Shown: one piece after another, positions 1-8,893 of the stretch
How positions within the stretch are numbered: the first letter of the stretch is position 1
Layout: every line of letters begins with the position of its first letter
Source of the DNA: Brucella anthropi_A
GTDB taxonomy: Bacteria; Pseudomonadota; Alphaproteobacteria; Rhizobiales; Rhizobiaceae
Direction: 5' to 3'
Assembly: GCF_046630315.1 (NCBI RefSeq)
Contig: NZ_LQBD01000016.1
Location: 15,703 to 79,702, forward strand
DNA length: 64,000 nt
Translations under genes and position numbers: made by a program
Notes under the pieces: generated by a model
What the model saw: the letters and a program-made list of their open reading frames with translations, nothing else
Databases searched by the model: none
What the model was told of the DNA's origin: nothing

Positions 1-2
1 TC

Positions 3-740
3 CTTCGTGAAAGAGATTGCGACCTTGTTATTGTAGGCGGTGGCGACGGATCCCTGAATGCTGCGGCCAAAGGGTTGATGGAAACGGGATTGCCGCTTGC
101 AATCCTTCCGCTTGGAACTGCGAACGATTTCGCCCGCACCATTGGCATACCGGCCGATCCGGTCGAGGCGGCGCGCCGCATTGCTTCCTATCGGTCGCAT
201 CCCATTGATCTCGGCGAGGTGAACGGTCATCTCTACTTCAATGTCGCAAGCATCGGCTTCAGCGCCGAACTGGCGCAGCAACTCAGTTCCGCGGCAAAGA
301 AGAAGTGGGGAAAGCTCGGTTATGCGCTTGTCGCGGCGCGCATTCTCATGCGCTCCGAGCTTTTCACAGCCTATCTGGAACATGACGGCATGACGGAGAA
401 AATTCATACATTGCAGGTTTCTGTCGGGAACGGAAAATTCTATGGCGGGGGCATGGCGGTCGAGAAGAATGCGACGGTGGATGACGGCAAGCTGGATTTC
501 TACAGTCTGGAGGTCGATCACTGGTGGAAGCTTTTGCGCCTGCTCCCAAGTCTGCGCCGCGGCACCCATTCCAAATGGGATGATGTGCGGGCTTTTCCGA
601 CGACTGAAGTAATTATCCGTACCAAAAAGCCGCGTGCCGTGAATACGGATGGCGAACTATCCACCTGGACGCCGGCGCATTTTCGCCTGCTGCGCAAGGC
701 GATCCATGTCTATATGCCCGATCCGTCGTTGAAGCCCTGA
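3..740 (+). CDS. Diacylglycerol-kinase-family lipid kinase (5' end outside window)
   Basis: The C-terminal 245 residues of a DAGK_cat-type lipid kinase (YegS/DgkB/BmrU superfamily), which phosphorylates diacylglycerol or a related lipid with ATP at the inner membrane face. The reading frame is open from base 3 and encodes the nucleotide-binding motif GGGDGSLNAAA at once, followed by LPLGTANDFART; both are hallmarks of the family. Full-length members are about 290-330 residues, so roughly 50-80 N-terminal residues lie upstream of the window. The real start is not visible, and an internal ATG at position 75 is not it. The substrate cannot be told from sequence. A second, unrelated lipid kinase (DgkA type) lies at 23989. 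Confidence 0.85.
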   Translation, partial: LRERDCDLVIVGGGDGSLNAAAKGLMETGLPLAILPLGTANDFARTIGIPADPVEAARRIASYRSHPIDLGEVNGHLYFNVASIGFSAELAQQLSSAAKKKWGKLGYALVAARILMRSELFTAYLEHDGMTEKIHTLQVSVGNGKFYGGGMAVEKNATVDDGKLDFYSLEVDHWWKLLRLLPSLRRGTHSKWDDVRAFPTTEVIIRTKKPRAVNTDGELSTWTPAHFRLLRKAIHVYMPDPSLKP

Positions 741-750
741 TATTGACCGT

Positions 751-780
751 AAAAAATGGCCCGCCTTGTTGAGCGGGCCT
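751..780 (-). terminator. Intrinsic terminator, mainly for the minus strand
   Basis: Inverted repeat GGCCCGC (758-764) / GCGGGCC (773-779) with an 8-base loop. Read on the minus strand, the stem is followed by a run of six T. This fits the end of the small minus-strand ORF at 860-937. The same hairpin may also stop transcripts of the lipid kinase arriving from the left. Confidence 0.7.
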
Positions 781-859
781 AATCCATGACGTTAGGTGAC
801 TGGCTCGGAGGTCATTGGAGCCGTATCAGTAACGGTTCAAAGGTTCGAACGTTCCATAT

Positions 860-937
860 TCAGAAGAAAAAATACCAGATGAGCAGCACGACAACGAGTG
901 GAACACCCATCAACCAAAGGATCATTGCTCTTAACAT
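860..937 (-). CDS. Small single-pass membrane protein (25 aa)
   Basis: A 25-codon ORF on the minus strand starting ATG at 937. An AAGGAG Shine-Dalgarno sequence lies 8 bases upstream and a strong intrinsic terminator about 80 bases downstream (751-780), so it has the layout of an independent gene. The peptide is almost entirely hydrophobic: MLRAMILWLMG, then PLVVVLLIWYFFF, a single predicted transmembrane helix with one Arg near the N-terminus. No function is recognised. Similar tiny membrane peptides are common in alphaproteobacteria and often missed by annotation. Ribosome site, terminator and hydrophobic pattern support it; expression is unproven. Confidence 0.6.
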   Translation of the reverse strand: MLRAMILWLMGVPLVVVLLIWYFFF

Positions 938-1164
938 TCTCTCATCTCCTTCTTGTTGAAAAACCAACGTTTCGAACGAACGGTTGTTCCAAAAATTAGG
1001 GCAATCGAGGCGCGCAGGCGTTCTTCAGCCTCGGTGCTGGGCGACTCAAATACGCGGAATTCCAAAAGCTTTAATGATCCGTCAATGAATCGGTGACATC
1101 ACTAAATTCTAAAAGGCGCAACCAGCGTTTTCGGTTGCGTTGTTGAGTAAAGAGCGTGTGGCGT

Positions 1165-2433
1165 ATGGATTCGAAACGAGGGCTGAAACATTCGGTCAAT
1201 GGCAAGGCAGTGGAATTGCGCGGCAAGCGTGGTTCCGTTGCCATGTTGTCATTCATGGCTATTGCTGTCGCTCTCGCGGGATGCGCATCGGCGCCGCAGC
1301 CGAAATCGAAGACAAAGCGCTCGAAAGAATATTTCGCTGAATCCAAATATGGCGTGAAGGCCAGTCCCCGCGTTGCCTTCTGGAAGGGGAAGCCGCTGCC
1401 GCGTGGTGGCGGGCGCGATCAGACCGGCCAGCCCTACAAGGTCAAGGGGCGCTGGTATTATCCCAAGGAAGACAAGAACTACGTCAAGATCGGTCACGCT
1501 TCCTGGTATGGCGAAGCCTTTCATGGCCGCCTGACGGCGAATGGCGAAATTTACGATATGACGCATCTGACTGCGGCGCACCCCACGATGCCATTGCCGA
1601 GTTATGCCCGTGTGACCAACCTTGCCAATGGCAGCTCGGTTATCGTGCGCGTGAACGATCGCGGTCCTTACGAATATGACCGTGTGATCGATCTTTCGCA
1701 GAAGGCTGCCGAGATGCTCGATTACCAGCATCATGGTACGGCGAATGTGAAAGTCGAATATGTCGGAAGGGCGCCGCTGGATGGCAATGATGACGCTTTC
1801 CTGATGGCTTCCTACCGACCGGGTAACGGCGATATGATCGGCCAGCCCGCAACCGGTGTCATGATGGCGATGAACGGGCCGACGCCGACTTCACCCAGAT
1901 CACGCATTCCGGTGCCTGCGATGGAGCCCGTCTCGGCACCCATACCTGAAAACTCGCCCTTTGCGGTCAATCCTGCTTACAGCGACCCGTCTGCCGGAGC
2001 CGCTCCCTTGCTGCCGGCCAATGTGCCTGTACCATCGCAGCGTCCCGGCTCGAGCTTTGGGGTCGCCAATGCCGCCGGTGTGGGCGGGCTTGCCGGTTAC
2101 GCGTCTGACCGGCTTGCTGCAACGGCTTATGCCGAGGAGCGCACCTATGGCAGCATCCTGACGAAGGATGCGATCTCAAGCGCCTGGAAACGCCGTGAGG
2201 CTGAGGAACACGGCGAATATGTCGAGCTTGGCACATTCAAGACATTGGATGAGGCGCGAAAAATTCAGGCGCTGTTGCCGCGTTCGACGCGATTTACGCT
2301 CACCAGAATCCCGACCGAAACGAGCGATTTTTACGAACTGACAGCCGTGGCGGAGAAGGGCGCAAATGATGCCCTGCTGCGTGCGGCCTGGAAGGCGGGC
2401 GCAGCAAATGCGTTTGTCGTTCGTCTCGATTAA
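1165..2433 (+). CDS. rlpA: RlpA-type septal ring lytic transglycosylase lipoprotein with SPOR domain
   Basis: A 422-residue lipoprotein. An N-terminal basic stretch and hydrophobic segment end in a lipobox LAGC (about residues 36-39). Next comes the double-psi beta-barrel RlpA domain (ASWYGEAFHGRLTANGE, then RVNDRGPYEYDRVIDLS), a Pro/Ala-rich linker, and a C-terminal SPOR-like domain (EYVELGTFKTLDEARKIQ) that would bind denuded glycan strands at the septum. RlpA proteins cleave or bind septal peptidoglycan during daughter-cell separation. ATG 1165 is preferred over GTG 1156 because AAAGAG lies about 10 bases before it. A peptidoglycan carboxypeptidase gene follows on the same strand. The family assignment is firm; enzymatic activity is inferred. 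Confidence 0.9.
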   Translation: MDSKRGLKHSVNGKAVELRGKRGSVAMLSFMAIAVALAGCASAPQPKSKTKRSKEYFAESKYGVKASPRVAFWKGKPLPRGGGRDQTGQPYKVKGRWYYPKEDKNYVKIGHASWYGEAFHGRLTANGEIYDMTHLTAAHPTMPLPSYARVTNLANGSSVIVRVNDRGPYEYDRVIDLSQKAAEMLDYQHHGTANVKVEYVGRAPLDGNDDAFLMASYRPGNGDMIGQPATGVMMAMNGPTPTSPRSRIPVPAMEPVSAPIPENSPFAVNPAYSDPSAGAAPLLPANVPVPSQRPGSSFGVANAAGVGGLAGYASDRLAATAYAEERTYGSILTKDAISSAWKRREAEEHGEYVELGTFKTLDEARKIQALLPRSTRFTLTRIPTETSDFYELTAVAEKGANDALLRAAWKAGAANAFVVRLD

Positions 2434-2525
2434 CCGCTCACGATGCGGTGATAAGCGCTGGCATATTGATTTTGGCCGGATTCGTTGCGTAATCTCCATC
2501 GCATTGCTCACGTAGCGGGATTTGC

Positions 2526-3722
2526 ATGAGGCTGATTTCAAGAATACTGGTGCTTGCGCGCGTGGCCGCTTTGAGCGGCTCGCTGGCTGTTTTCGTGCCG
2601 GTTATAAGCCTGGCGGCACCTGCCGAGGCGGCAATTGTTTCAAAAGCGCCGCAGGTCTTGCTCGTCGATGAACGCAGCGGAACGGTGCTTCTCTCCAAGA
2701 ATGCCGATGCTCCGATCCCTCCGGCATCTCTCGCCAAGCTGATGACGGCGGAAGTGGTTTTCGAAGCCCTTCAAAAAGGAGGCACGACACTCGAAACACC
2801 TTATATCGTCAGCGAGAATGCCTGGAGAACCGGCGGCGCACCTTCCGGAACATCAACGATGTTTGCGCGCATCAAGTCAGCCCCCACGGTCGCGGACCTG
2901 TTGCAGGGAATGATTGTTCAGTCGGCAAATGACGGAGCCATTGTGCTGGCGGAAGGGTTGGCAGGCAGTGAAGAAGCTTTTGCAGAACGTATGAATGACC
3001 GCGCGAAGGCGCTTGGTTTGACGGGCTCCAAATTCGTGAACGCGACAGGTCTGCCGGCGGAGGGCCAGGTTGTCTCTCTCCAGGATCTGGTCAGGCTGGT
3101 ACGGCATATCCGGACCGCCCATCCCGAATATTACAAATATTATGCCCAACCGGCTTTCACCTGGAACAACATCATGCAGCGCAACCGCAATCCCCTGTTG
3201 CGGCTTGATGTCGGCGCGGACGGCATGGCAACGGGATTTACGGAAGCGTCCGGCTTTGCGCTGGTCGGGTCGGCAGAACAGAACGGTCGCAGGCTCTATC
3301 TGGCGATGAGCGGTCTTGCCAGCATCAAGGAGCGTGAAGAGGAAGCAAAGCGTCTTCTGCAATGGGGAATGACGGCGTTTGACGACGTGCAGCTTTATCC
3401 CGCAGACGAAATTGTGGGTGAGGCGCAGGTTTTCGGGGGCGCGCTCACGCATGTGCCGTTGAAGGTCAAGGATCGTGTCGAGCTATTGCTGCCGAAGGAT
3501 GGCCGCGACAAGCTGAAAGCCCGGATTATCTATAAGGGACCACTTGGTGCCCCTGTCGCCGACAACCAGCAGGTTGGCGTTCTTCAGTTAGAGCTTGATG
3601 GCAGTATTCTCCGTGATGTCCCTGTTTTTACCGCGCAATCTGTCGAGGAGGGAAGTCTTTCAAAGCGCGCCCTGGGTGCGGCGATGGAACTTTCCACCGG
3701 CTGGCTGAGGAAATACCTTTAG
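2526..3722 (+). CDS. D-alanyl-D-alanine carboxypeptidase family protein (DacF-like) lacking the KTG lysine
   Basis: A 398-residue secreted penicillin-binding protein of the S11 peptidase family (PBP5/6, DacF), which trims the terminal D-Ala from peptidoglycan pentapeptides in the periplasm. A signal peptide ending near APAEA is followed by the SxxK motif S68-L-A-K71 and the SxN motif S133-A-N135. The third motif, normally K-T-G, reads A235-T-G-F-T in the context DGMATGFTEASGF. The rest of this segment matches the family, so the lysine position is replaced by alanine. Downstream is the usual C-terminal PBP5 domain. It sits between rlpA and tmk. It may be a weak or non-catalytic carboxypeptidase; the fold assignment is secure. 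Confidence 0.88.
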   Translation: MRLISRILVLARVAALSGSLAVFVPVISLAAPAEAAIVSKAPQVLLVDERSGTVLLSKNADAPIPPASLAKLMTAEVVFEALQKGGTTLETPYIVSENAWRTGGAPSGTSTMFARIKSAPTVADLLQGMIVQSANDGAIVLAEGLAGSEEAFAERMNDRAKALGLTGSKFVNATGLPAEGQVVSLQDLVRLVRHIRTAHPEYYKYYAQPAFTWNNIMQRNRNPLLRLDVGADGMATGFTEASGFALVGSAEQNGRRLYLAMSGLASIKEREEEAKRLLQWGMTAFDDVQLYPADEIVGEAQVFGGALTHVPLKVKDRVELLLPKDGRDKLKARIIYKGPLGAPVADNQQVGVLQLELDGSILRDVPVFTAQSVEEGSLSKRALGAAMELSTGWLRKYL

Positions 3723-3823
3723 ATTGCGCGACGCGTAATGCAGGCTCGACCTGATGGCCAAAGGCCGATATTAACTTTCACAGAAGTCCGTTCGGGCATC
3801 GATTCAAACATTTGGAAGTTGGT

Positions 3824-4468
3824 TTGTCGGGATTGTTCATCACATTCGAAGGCGGCGAAGGAGCCGGCAAATCAACGCAAATCGCGTTGCTGGCCAAGCA
3901 CCTGCGGGCAAGCGGCTTCGATCCGGTCATCACGCGAGAACCAGGTGGTTCTCCCGGTGCGGAAGCAGTTCGCCATGTCATATTGAGCGGCAATGCAGAA
4001 AGTTATGGCCCGGCGATGGAAGCCCTGCTGTTCGCCGCTGCGCGGGCAGACCATGTAGATGAGCTTATCCGCCCGGCGCTGAACGAGGGGCGGGTCGTGC
4101 TTTGCGACCGTTTCATCGATTCAAGCCGTGCCTATCAGGGCGTTACCGGCAATCTCGACAGCACCTATATGGCGGCGGTGGAGCGCATTGCCATTGACGG
4201 CGCCATGCCCGACATGACGATCATTCTCGACATTCCCGCGGAGAAAGGTTTGTCGCGTGCCGGAAAACGGCGCGGTGGCGAAACAGCCGATCGTTTCGAG
4301 AAGGAAGATATTGCGGTGCATGAGGCGCGACGGCAGGCTTTTCTGGCAATTGCCCAAACGGAGCCTGAGCGCTGCAAGGTCATCGATGCTGACCGGCCGC
4401 AAGACGCGATTGCAAGAGATATCGCAAAAGAGGTCGATCGTGTGCTGACGAAAAGGGGGCTGTTGTGA
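3824..4468 (+). CDS. tmk: Thymidylate kinase
   Basis: A 214-residue dTMP kinase converting dTMP to dTDP with ATP. The P-loop FEGGEGAGKST lies at the N-terminus, the DR[FY] motif (CDRFIDSSRAYQG) near residue 90, and the lid region (RAGKRRGGETADRFE) near residue 145. The start is set at TTG 3824, giving MSGLFITFEGGEG, because GGAAG lies 5 bases upstream and this matches usual family N-termini; TTG 3812 is an in-frame alternative. The stop overlaps the start of holB by four bases, so the two are translationally coupled. Length and motifs are typical. Confidence 0.95.
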   Translation: MSGLFITFEGGEGAGKSTQIALLAKHLRASGFDPVITREPGGSPGAEAVRHVILSGNAESYGPAMEALLFAAARADHVDELIRPALNEGRVVLCDRFIDSSRAYQGVTGNLDSTYMAAVERIAIDGAMPDMTIILDIPAEKGLSRAGKRRGGETADRFEKEDIAVHEARRQAFLAIAQTEPERCKVIDADRPQDAIARDIAKEVDRVLTKRGLL

Positions 4469-5541
4469 TCGAGGAACTCGACGTCCCTAAAGCCCACGAT
4501 TCCATTGAGGGCGTGCCAGAACCATCTGCGAGTGATTATATCGCCGGGCACCGGGAGATCAGCGATTTTCTGGCGCAAGCCTATCGCGAGGGGCGCATGC
4601 ATCACGCACTGCTTTTTGAAGGCGCGCAGGGGATCGGCAAGGCAACGCTCGCCTTTCATCTGGCAGGTCATATGCTGGCCCATGGCGACAATGGCGAAGC
4701 GCCGGAGCATATTGCTGCGCCGGATTTTGCGAGGCCGCTCTGGCGACAGATCGCGGGCAGCATGCATCCGGCTGTCCTGCATATCAACCGTCCATTCGAT
4801 CAGAAGACCGGAAAATTCAAAACGGGTATTCCCGTGGAGGAAATTCGCCGGATCACGCATTTTCTGACCCGAACGGCATCGGACCACGCCTGGCGTATCG
4901 TTATTGTCGATCCTGCCGACGATATGAACCGCAATGCCGCCAATGCGCTCCTGAAAACTTTGGAAGAGCCCCCCGCGCGGGCGCTCTTTATTCTGATTTC
5001 TCATTCGGCGGGGCGGTTGCTCCCGACAATCCGGTCGCGCTGCCAGAGCATCGGCTTCAAGCCGCTTGACGATGGATCGCTGACGGACGCCGTGACCCAT
5101 GCAGGCCGCGGTATCGGAATTGATGCTGACGCGGTAACGCAAACGCTGCTTCAGCGATCGGAAGGCAGTGTGCGCAAGGCGCTTTTGCTGGTGGCGAATG
5201 GCGGTATTGAAATCGCCGACACAGCCGATTCCCTTCTTGAAGGGCAGACTTTCGATTTGCCGAAAGCACAGGCGCTTGCCGGCATATTGAACGGGCGTGA
5301 GTCGGAGGTTCAGTATGAGCTGTTCCGTGACCATCTGCTGGGGCGGGTCGCGACTGAGGCGCGTCGTCGTGCCGAGGCTGGGCAACTCCATGATGCAGAC
5401 CGCTGGTCGCGATTCTGGAGCGATCTGTCGCGTGAAATTGTAGATGCCGAAACCTATAATCTCGACCGGCGGCAAGCTGTGGTCATCCTTCTGGAAAAAA
5501 CGCATCGCGCTTTTCGTGCCGGTCGGCCTCCGCTTGCGTGA
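4465..5541 (+). CDS. holB: DNA polymerase III subunit delta' (clamp loader)
   Basis: A 358-residue AAA+ protein of the DnaX/HolB family, a subunit of the replicative clamp loader. The P-loop-like segment FEGAQGIGKATLAF appears near residue 55. A sensor/arginine region is visible in DPADDMNRNAANALLKTLEEPP and RSRCQSI, the pattern that separates delta' from other AAA+ proteins. The GTG start overlaps the tmk stop by four bases. The tmk-holB-metG-tatD order recurs in many alphaproteobacteria and supports the name. Confidence 0.93.
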   Translation: MIEELDVPKAHDSIEGVPEPSASDYIAGHREISDFLAQAYREGRMHHALLFEGAQGIGKATLAFHLAGHMLAHGDNGEAPEHIAAPDFARPLWRQIAGSMHPAVLHINRPFDQKTGKFKTGIPVEEIRRITHFLTRTASDHAWRIVIVDPADDMNRNAANALLKTLEEPPARALFILISHSAGRLLPTIRSRCQSIGFKPLDDGSLTDAVTHAGRGIGIDADAVTQTLLQRSEGSVRKALLLVANGGIEIADTADSLLEGQTFDLPKAQALAGILNGRESEVQYELFRDHLLGRVATEARRRAEAGQLHDADRWSRFWSDLSREIVDAETYNLDRRQAVVILLEKTHRAFRAGRPPLA

Positions 5542-5643
5542 CATGGCCGCTGACATGCGTTATGTCACCGCTGATAATTTTTCTCCTCGTGTGTCTGCTA
5601 GTCATTCAGGCGCGCTTTCAAACTTCGAAAGACCGGGTCCATA

Positions 5644-7191
5644 ATGAGCCGCGAAAAATATTACATCACAACCGCGATTGCTTATCCGAACGGAAAGCCG
5701 CACATCGGCCATGCGTATGAACTGATCGCGACCGATGCGATGGCGCGTTTTCAGCGCCTGAACGGCAAGGATGTTTTCTTTCTGACCGGTACGGACGAAC
5801 ACGGCATCAAGATGCTGCAAAGCGCGCGCAAGGAAGGCATCACGCCGCGCGAGCTTGCAGACCGCAATGCGGCTGCGTTCCGCCAGATGGCGGATGTGCT
5901 GAACAGCTCGAATGACGATTATATTCGCACCTCGGAAGAGCGCCATTACAAGGCGAGCCAGGCGATCTGGAAAGCGATGGCTGACAATGGCGATATCTAC
6001 AAGGGTGGATATGCCGGCTGGTACTCTGTGCGTGACGAAGCCTATTACGGTGAAGAGGAAACGGAAGTCCGCGAGGATGGCGTTCGCTACGGCCCGCAGG
6101 GTACGCCCGTCGAATGGGTGGAGGAGGAAAGCTATTTCTTCCGTCTCTCAGCCTATCAGGACAGGCTGCTTGATCTTTATGAGAAGAACCCAGGCTTCAT
6201 CATGCCTGCGGAGCGCCGCAACGAGATCGTGAGCTTCGTCAAGTCGGGCCTGAAGGACCTGTCGATTTCGCGCACGACCTTCGACTGGGGCATTCCTGTA
6301 CCGGGCGACGAGAAGCATGTCATGTATGTCTGGGTGGACGCCCTGACCAACTATATTACCGCTCTCGGCTATCCCGATATTTCGGATGAAAAGTGGAGTT
6401 ATTGGCCAGCCGATGCGCATATTATCGGCAAGGATATTTCACGCTTTCATGCTGTCTATTGGCCTGCATTCCTGATGTCGGCTGGTATTCCGCTGCCGAA
6501 GCGGGTTTTTGCACACGGCTTCCTGTTCAACCGCGGCGAGAAAATGTCGAAGTCCCTCGGCAATGTGATCGACCCGTTCGGTCTCGTTGAGCGTTATGGG
6601 CTCGATCAGTTGCGCTATTTCCTGATGCGTGAAGTGCCATTCGGACAGGACGGCAGCTATAGCCACGACGCTATCGTCAACCGCACCAACGCTGACCTGG
6701 CGAACGATCTCGGCAATCTTGCCCAGCGCTCGCTGTCGATGATCGCCAAGAACTGCGAAGGCAAGGTCCCGGTTCCTGGCGAGTTCTCGGACGCGGATAA
6801 GGCCATTCTCGATCAGGCCGATGCGGCGCTCGATACTGCACGCAAGGCAATGGACGATCAGGCGCTGCATCTTGCGCTCGGAGCGATCTTTGCCGTTGTT
6901 GCCGAGGCCAACCGTTATTTCGCGGGGCAGGAGCCTTGGGCGCTGCGCAAGACCGATCCCGCGCGCATGGGCACTGTTCTTTATGTGACGGCCGAGGTGA
7001 TCCGGCGCGTTGGCATCATGGTGCAGCCGTTCATTCCGCAATCGGCGGAAAAACTTCTCGACATACTGGCTATCCCTGCCGACAAACGCCAGTTCTCTGA
7101 CGTTGCGGCAAGCCAGCTTGTCGGCGGCACCGATCTGCCGGCCCCGCAGCCGGTGTTCCCGCGTTATGTGGAAACAGAAGAGCAGAACTGA
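5644..7191 (+). CDS. metG: Methionine-tRNA ligase
   Basis: A 515-residue class I aminoacyl-tRNA synthetase that charges tRNA-Met. The HIGH signature is PHIGHAYELI near residue 20 and the KMSKS signature is GEKMSKSLGNVID near residue 300. The connective-peptide region (DEAYYGEEETEV) has no zinc-binding cysteines, as in the short zinc-free form common in alphaproteobacteria, and there is no C-terminal tRNA-binding extension. It lies about 100 bases after holB, on the same strand, and is followed within 10 bases by tatD. Confidence 0.97.
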   Translation: MSREKYYITTAIAYPNGKPHIGHAYELIATDAMARFQRLNGKDVFFLTGTDEHGIKMLQSARKEGITPRELADRNAAAFRQMADVLNSSNDDYIRTSEERHYKASQAIWKAMADNGDIYKGGYAGWYSVRDEAYYGEEETEVREDGVRYGPQGTPVEWVEEESYFFRLSAYQDRLLDLYEKNPGFIMPAERRNEIVSFVKSGLKDLSISRTTFDWGIPVPGDEKHVMYVWVDALTNYITALGYPDISDEKWSYWPADAHIIGKDISRFHAVYWPAFLMSAGIPLPKRVFAHGFLFNRGEKMSKSLGNVIDPFGLVERYGLDQLRYFLMREVPFGQDGSYSHDAIVNRTNADLANDLGNLAQRSLSMIAKNCEGKVPVPGEFSDADKAILDQADAALDTARKAMDDQALHLALGAIFAVVAEANRYFAGQEPWALRKTDPARMGTVLYVTAEVIRRVGIMVQPFIPQSAEKLLDILAIPADKRQFSDVAASQLVGGTDLPAPQPVFPRYVETEEQN

Positions 7192-7199
7192 GTTCGATG

Positions 7200-8003
7200 A
7201 TGCTTGTCGATAGTCATTGTCACCTCGACTTTGCCGATTTCGAGCCGGAGCGCGATGATGTCGTTCAGCGCGCTCTGGATGCCGGGGTGAGGCGCATGGT
7301 GACGATTTCCACGCGTGTCAGGAAGTTCGACACGATCCGTGCGCTCGCTGAAACATATGATTCCGTTTATTGTTCGGTCGGAACCCATCCGAACAATGCA
7401 CATGAAGAACTGGACGTGACCGCCGATGATCTCGTGGGTCTGGCCGAACACCCGAAAGTGGTGGCTATCGGTGAGGCGGGGCTCGACTATCACTATGATT
7501 ATGCGCCGCCGGAAGCCCAAAGGCAGGGCTTCCTCGTCCACATCGAGGCCGCACGCCGTACCCAATTGCCGCTGGTCATTCATGCCCGCAGCGCGGATGA
7601 AGACATGGCCGAGATTCTGGAGCGTGAGACGGAAAAGGGTGCTTTTCCGTTTATCCTGCATTGCTTCTCTTCCGGTCGTGCTCTGGCCGAAAAGGGTATC
7701 GCGCTTGGCGGTTATGTCTCTTTCTCAGGCATTCTGACTTTCAAAAACTCAGCCGAAATCCGCGAAGTTGCTTCCATCGTTCCGCGCGACCGTTTGCTCG
7801 TCGAGACGGATGCTCCTTATCTGGCGCCGGTTCCTTATCGCGGCAAGCGCAACGAGCCTTCGTTCGTTCAGCACACCGCTGCCGTGCTTGCCGAAACGAT
7901 TGGCGTGAGCAGGGAAGAAATAGCGCAACTCACCAGCGAGAATGTCTTCCGACTTTTCTCCAAGATGCCCATGCCAGAAGATTTGGCCGCAAAAGGAAGT
8001 TGA
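7200..8003 (+). CDS. TatD family metal-dependent hydrolase
   Basis: A 267-residue TIM-barrel metallohydrolase of the TatD deoxyribonuclease family. The metal-binding HxH motif is in LVDSHCHLDF at the N-terminus. GEAGLDYHYD, LVIHAR, LHCFSS and VETDAPYLAP follow in the conserved order. Family members act as 3'-5' exonucleases or D-aminoacyl-tRNA deacylases; the sequence does not say which. Two adjacent ATG codons (7197, 7200) begin the gene. Its end is two bases before the next gene, so metG-tatD-MBL form one transcriptional unit. Confidence 0.93.
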   Translation: MLVDSHCHLDFADFEPERDDVVQRALDAGVRRMVTISTRVRKFDTIRALAETYDSVYCSVGTHPNNAHEELDVTADDLVGLAEHPKVVAIGEAGLDYHYDYAPPEAQRQGFLVHIEAARRTQLPLVIHARSADEDMAEILERETEKGAFPFILHCFSSGRALAEKGIALGGYVSFSGILTFKNSAEIREVASIVPRDRLLVETDAPYLAPVPYRGKRNEPSFVQHTAAVLAETIGVSREEIAQLTSENVFRLFSKMPMPEDLAAKGS

Positions 8004-8005
8004 TC

Positions 8006-8824
8006 GTGTCAGTGCCGCGTAACTGCCTGCGTTTTACGCTTCTGGGCTGCGGGTCGTCTCCCGGCGTGCCGCGCATCAATGGTGACTGGGGCAGATGCGA
8101 TCCGCAAAACCCAAAAAACCGGCGTCGCCGTGCATCGCTTCTGGTGGAGCGGTTTGACGATGCGGGTAACTGCACAACGGTTGTAATCGATACCGGGCCG
8201 GATTTCCGCGCCCAGATGATCGACGCAGGAGCGCAGAGCCTCGACGCGGCCGTCTATACCCACCCGCATGCAGACCATATTCACGGTATCGACGATCTTC
8301 GCACCTATGTCGTTGAAAACCGTCGGCTCATGGATGTCTATGCCAACCGGCTGACGCGTAACCGGCTTTTCGACGCATTCGGCTATTGTTTTGAAACACC
8401 TGCCGGATCGAGCTATCCGCCGATCCTCAGCATGCATGACATCGCGCCCGAGACGCCGTTTTCCATATCGGGAGCGGGAGGGACAATCCGTTTCGAGCCC
8501 TTCAGCCAAGTGCATGGCGACATTGAATCGCTGGGCTTTCGTATTGGTTCTGTCGTTTATTGCACCGATGTGAGCGCTTTTCCCGAACAAAGTCTCAAAT
8601 ATCTGGGCGAAGCTGACGTTCTGATTATCGATGCGCTGCAATATCGTCCGCATCCCAGCCATTTCTCGCTCGGCGAGGCGCTTGAATGTATAGAGAAGCT
8701 GGCACCCAAACGCGCTATTCTCACCCATATGCATGTTCCGCTCGATTACGAGACTGTCATGCGTGAGACGCCGCATAATGTCGAGCCGGGATATGACGGG
8801 CTCCGCTTCGAGATGCCGCTTTAA
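8006..8824 (+). CDS. MBL-fold metallohydrolase (PhnP-like)
   Basis: A 272-residue metallo-beta-lactamase-fold hydrolase. It opens with FTLLGCGSSPGVPRI, as in PhnP-type phosphodiesterases, followed by the metal motif HPHADHIHGIDD, CTDVSAF and a late LTHMH. PhnP cleaves cyclic ribose phosphate, but this gene is not in a phosphonate cluster, so its substrate is unknown. The long open frame extends left into tatD. The real start is GTG 8006, with AAGGAAG 7 bases upstream, two bases after the tatD stop. A strong bidirectional terminator follows at 8842. Confidence 0.88.
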   Translation: MSVPRNCLRFTLLGCGSSPGVPRINGDWGRCDPQNPKNRRRRASLLVERFDDAGNCTTVVIDTGPDFRAQMIDAGAQSLDAAVYTHPHADHIHGIDDLRTYVVENRRLMDVYANRLTRNRLFDAFGYCFETPAGSSYPPILSMHDIAPETPFSISGAGGTIRFEPFSQVHGDIESLGFRIGSVVYCTDVSAFPEQSLKYLGEADVLIIDALQYRPHPSHFSLGEALECIEKLAPKRAILTHMHVPLDYETVMRETPHNVEPGYDGLRFEMPL

Positions 8825-8841
8825 GTTTCGAGTGTACAATG

Positions 8842-8873
8842 AAAAGCCCGCGATGAGATCATCGCGGGCTTTT
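8842..8873. terminator. Bidirectional intrinsic terminator
   Basis: A perfect 15-bp inverted repeat AAAAGCCCGCGATGA / TCATCGCGGGCTTTT with a 2-base loop, flanked by A and T runs. It ends the metG-tatD-MBL unit and could also stop ndvA transcription from the right. Confidence 0.88.
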
Positions 8874-8893
8874 CATTTTGACGTTCTGTAATT

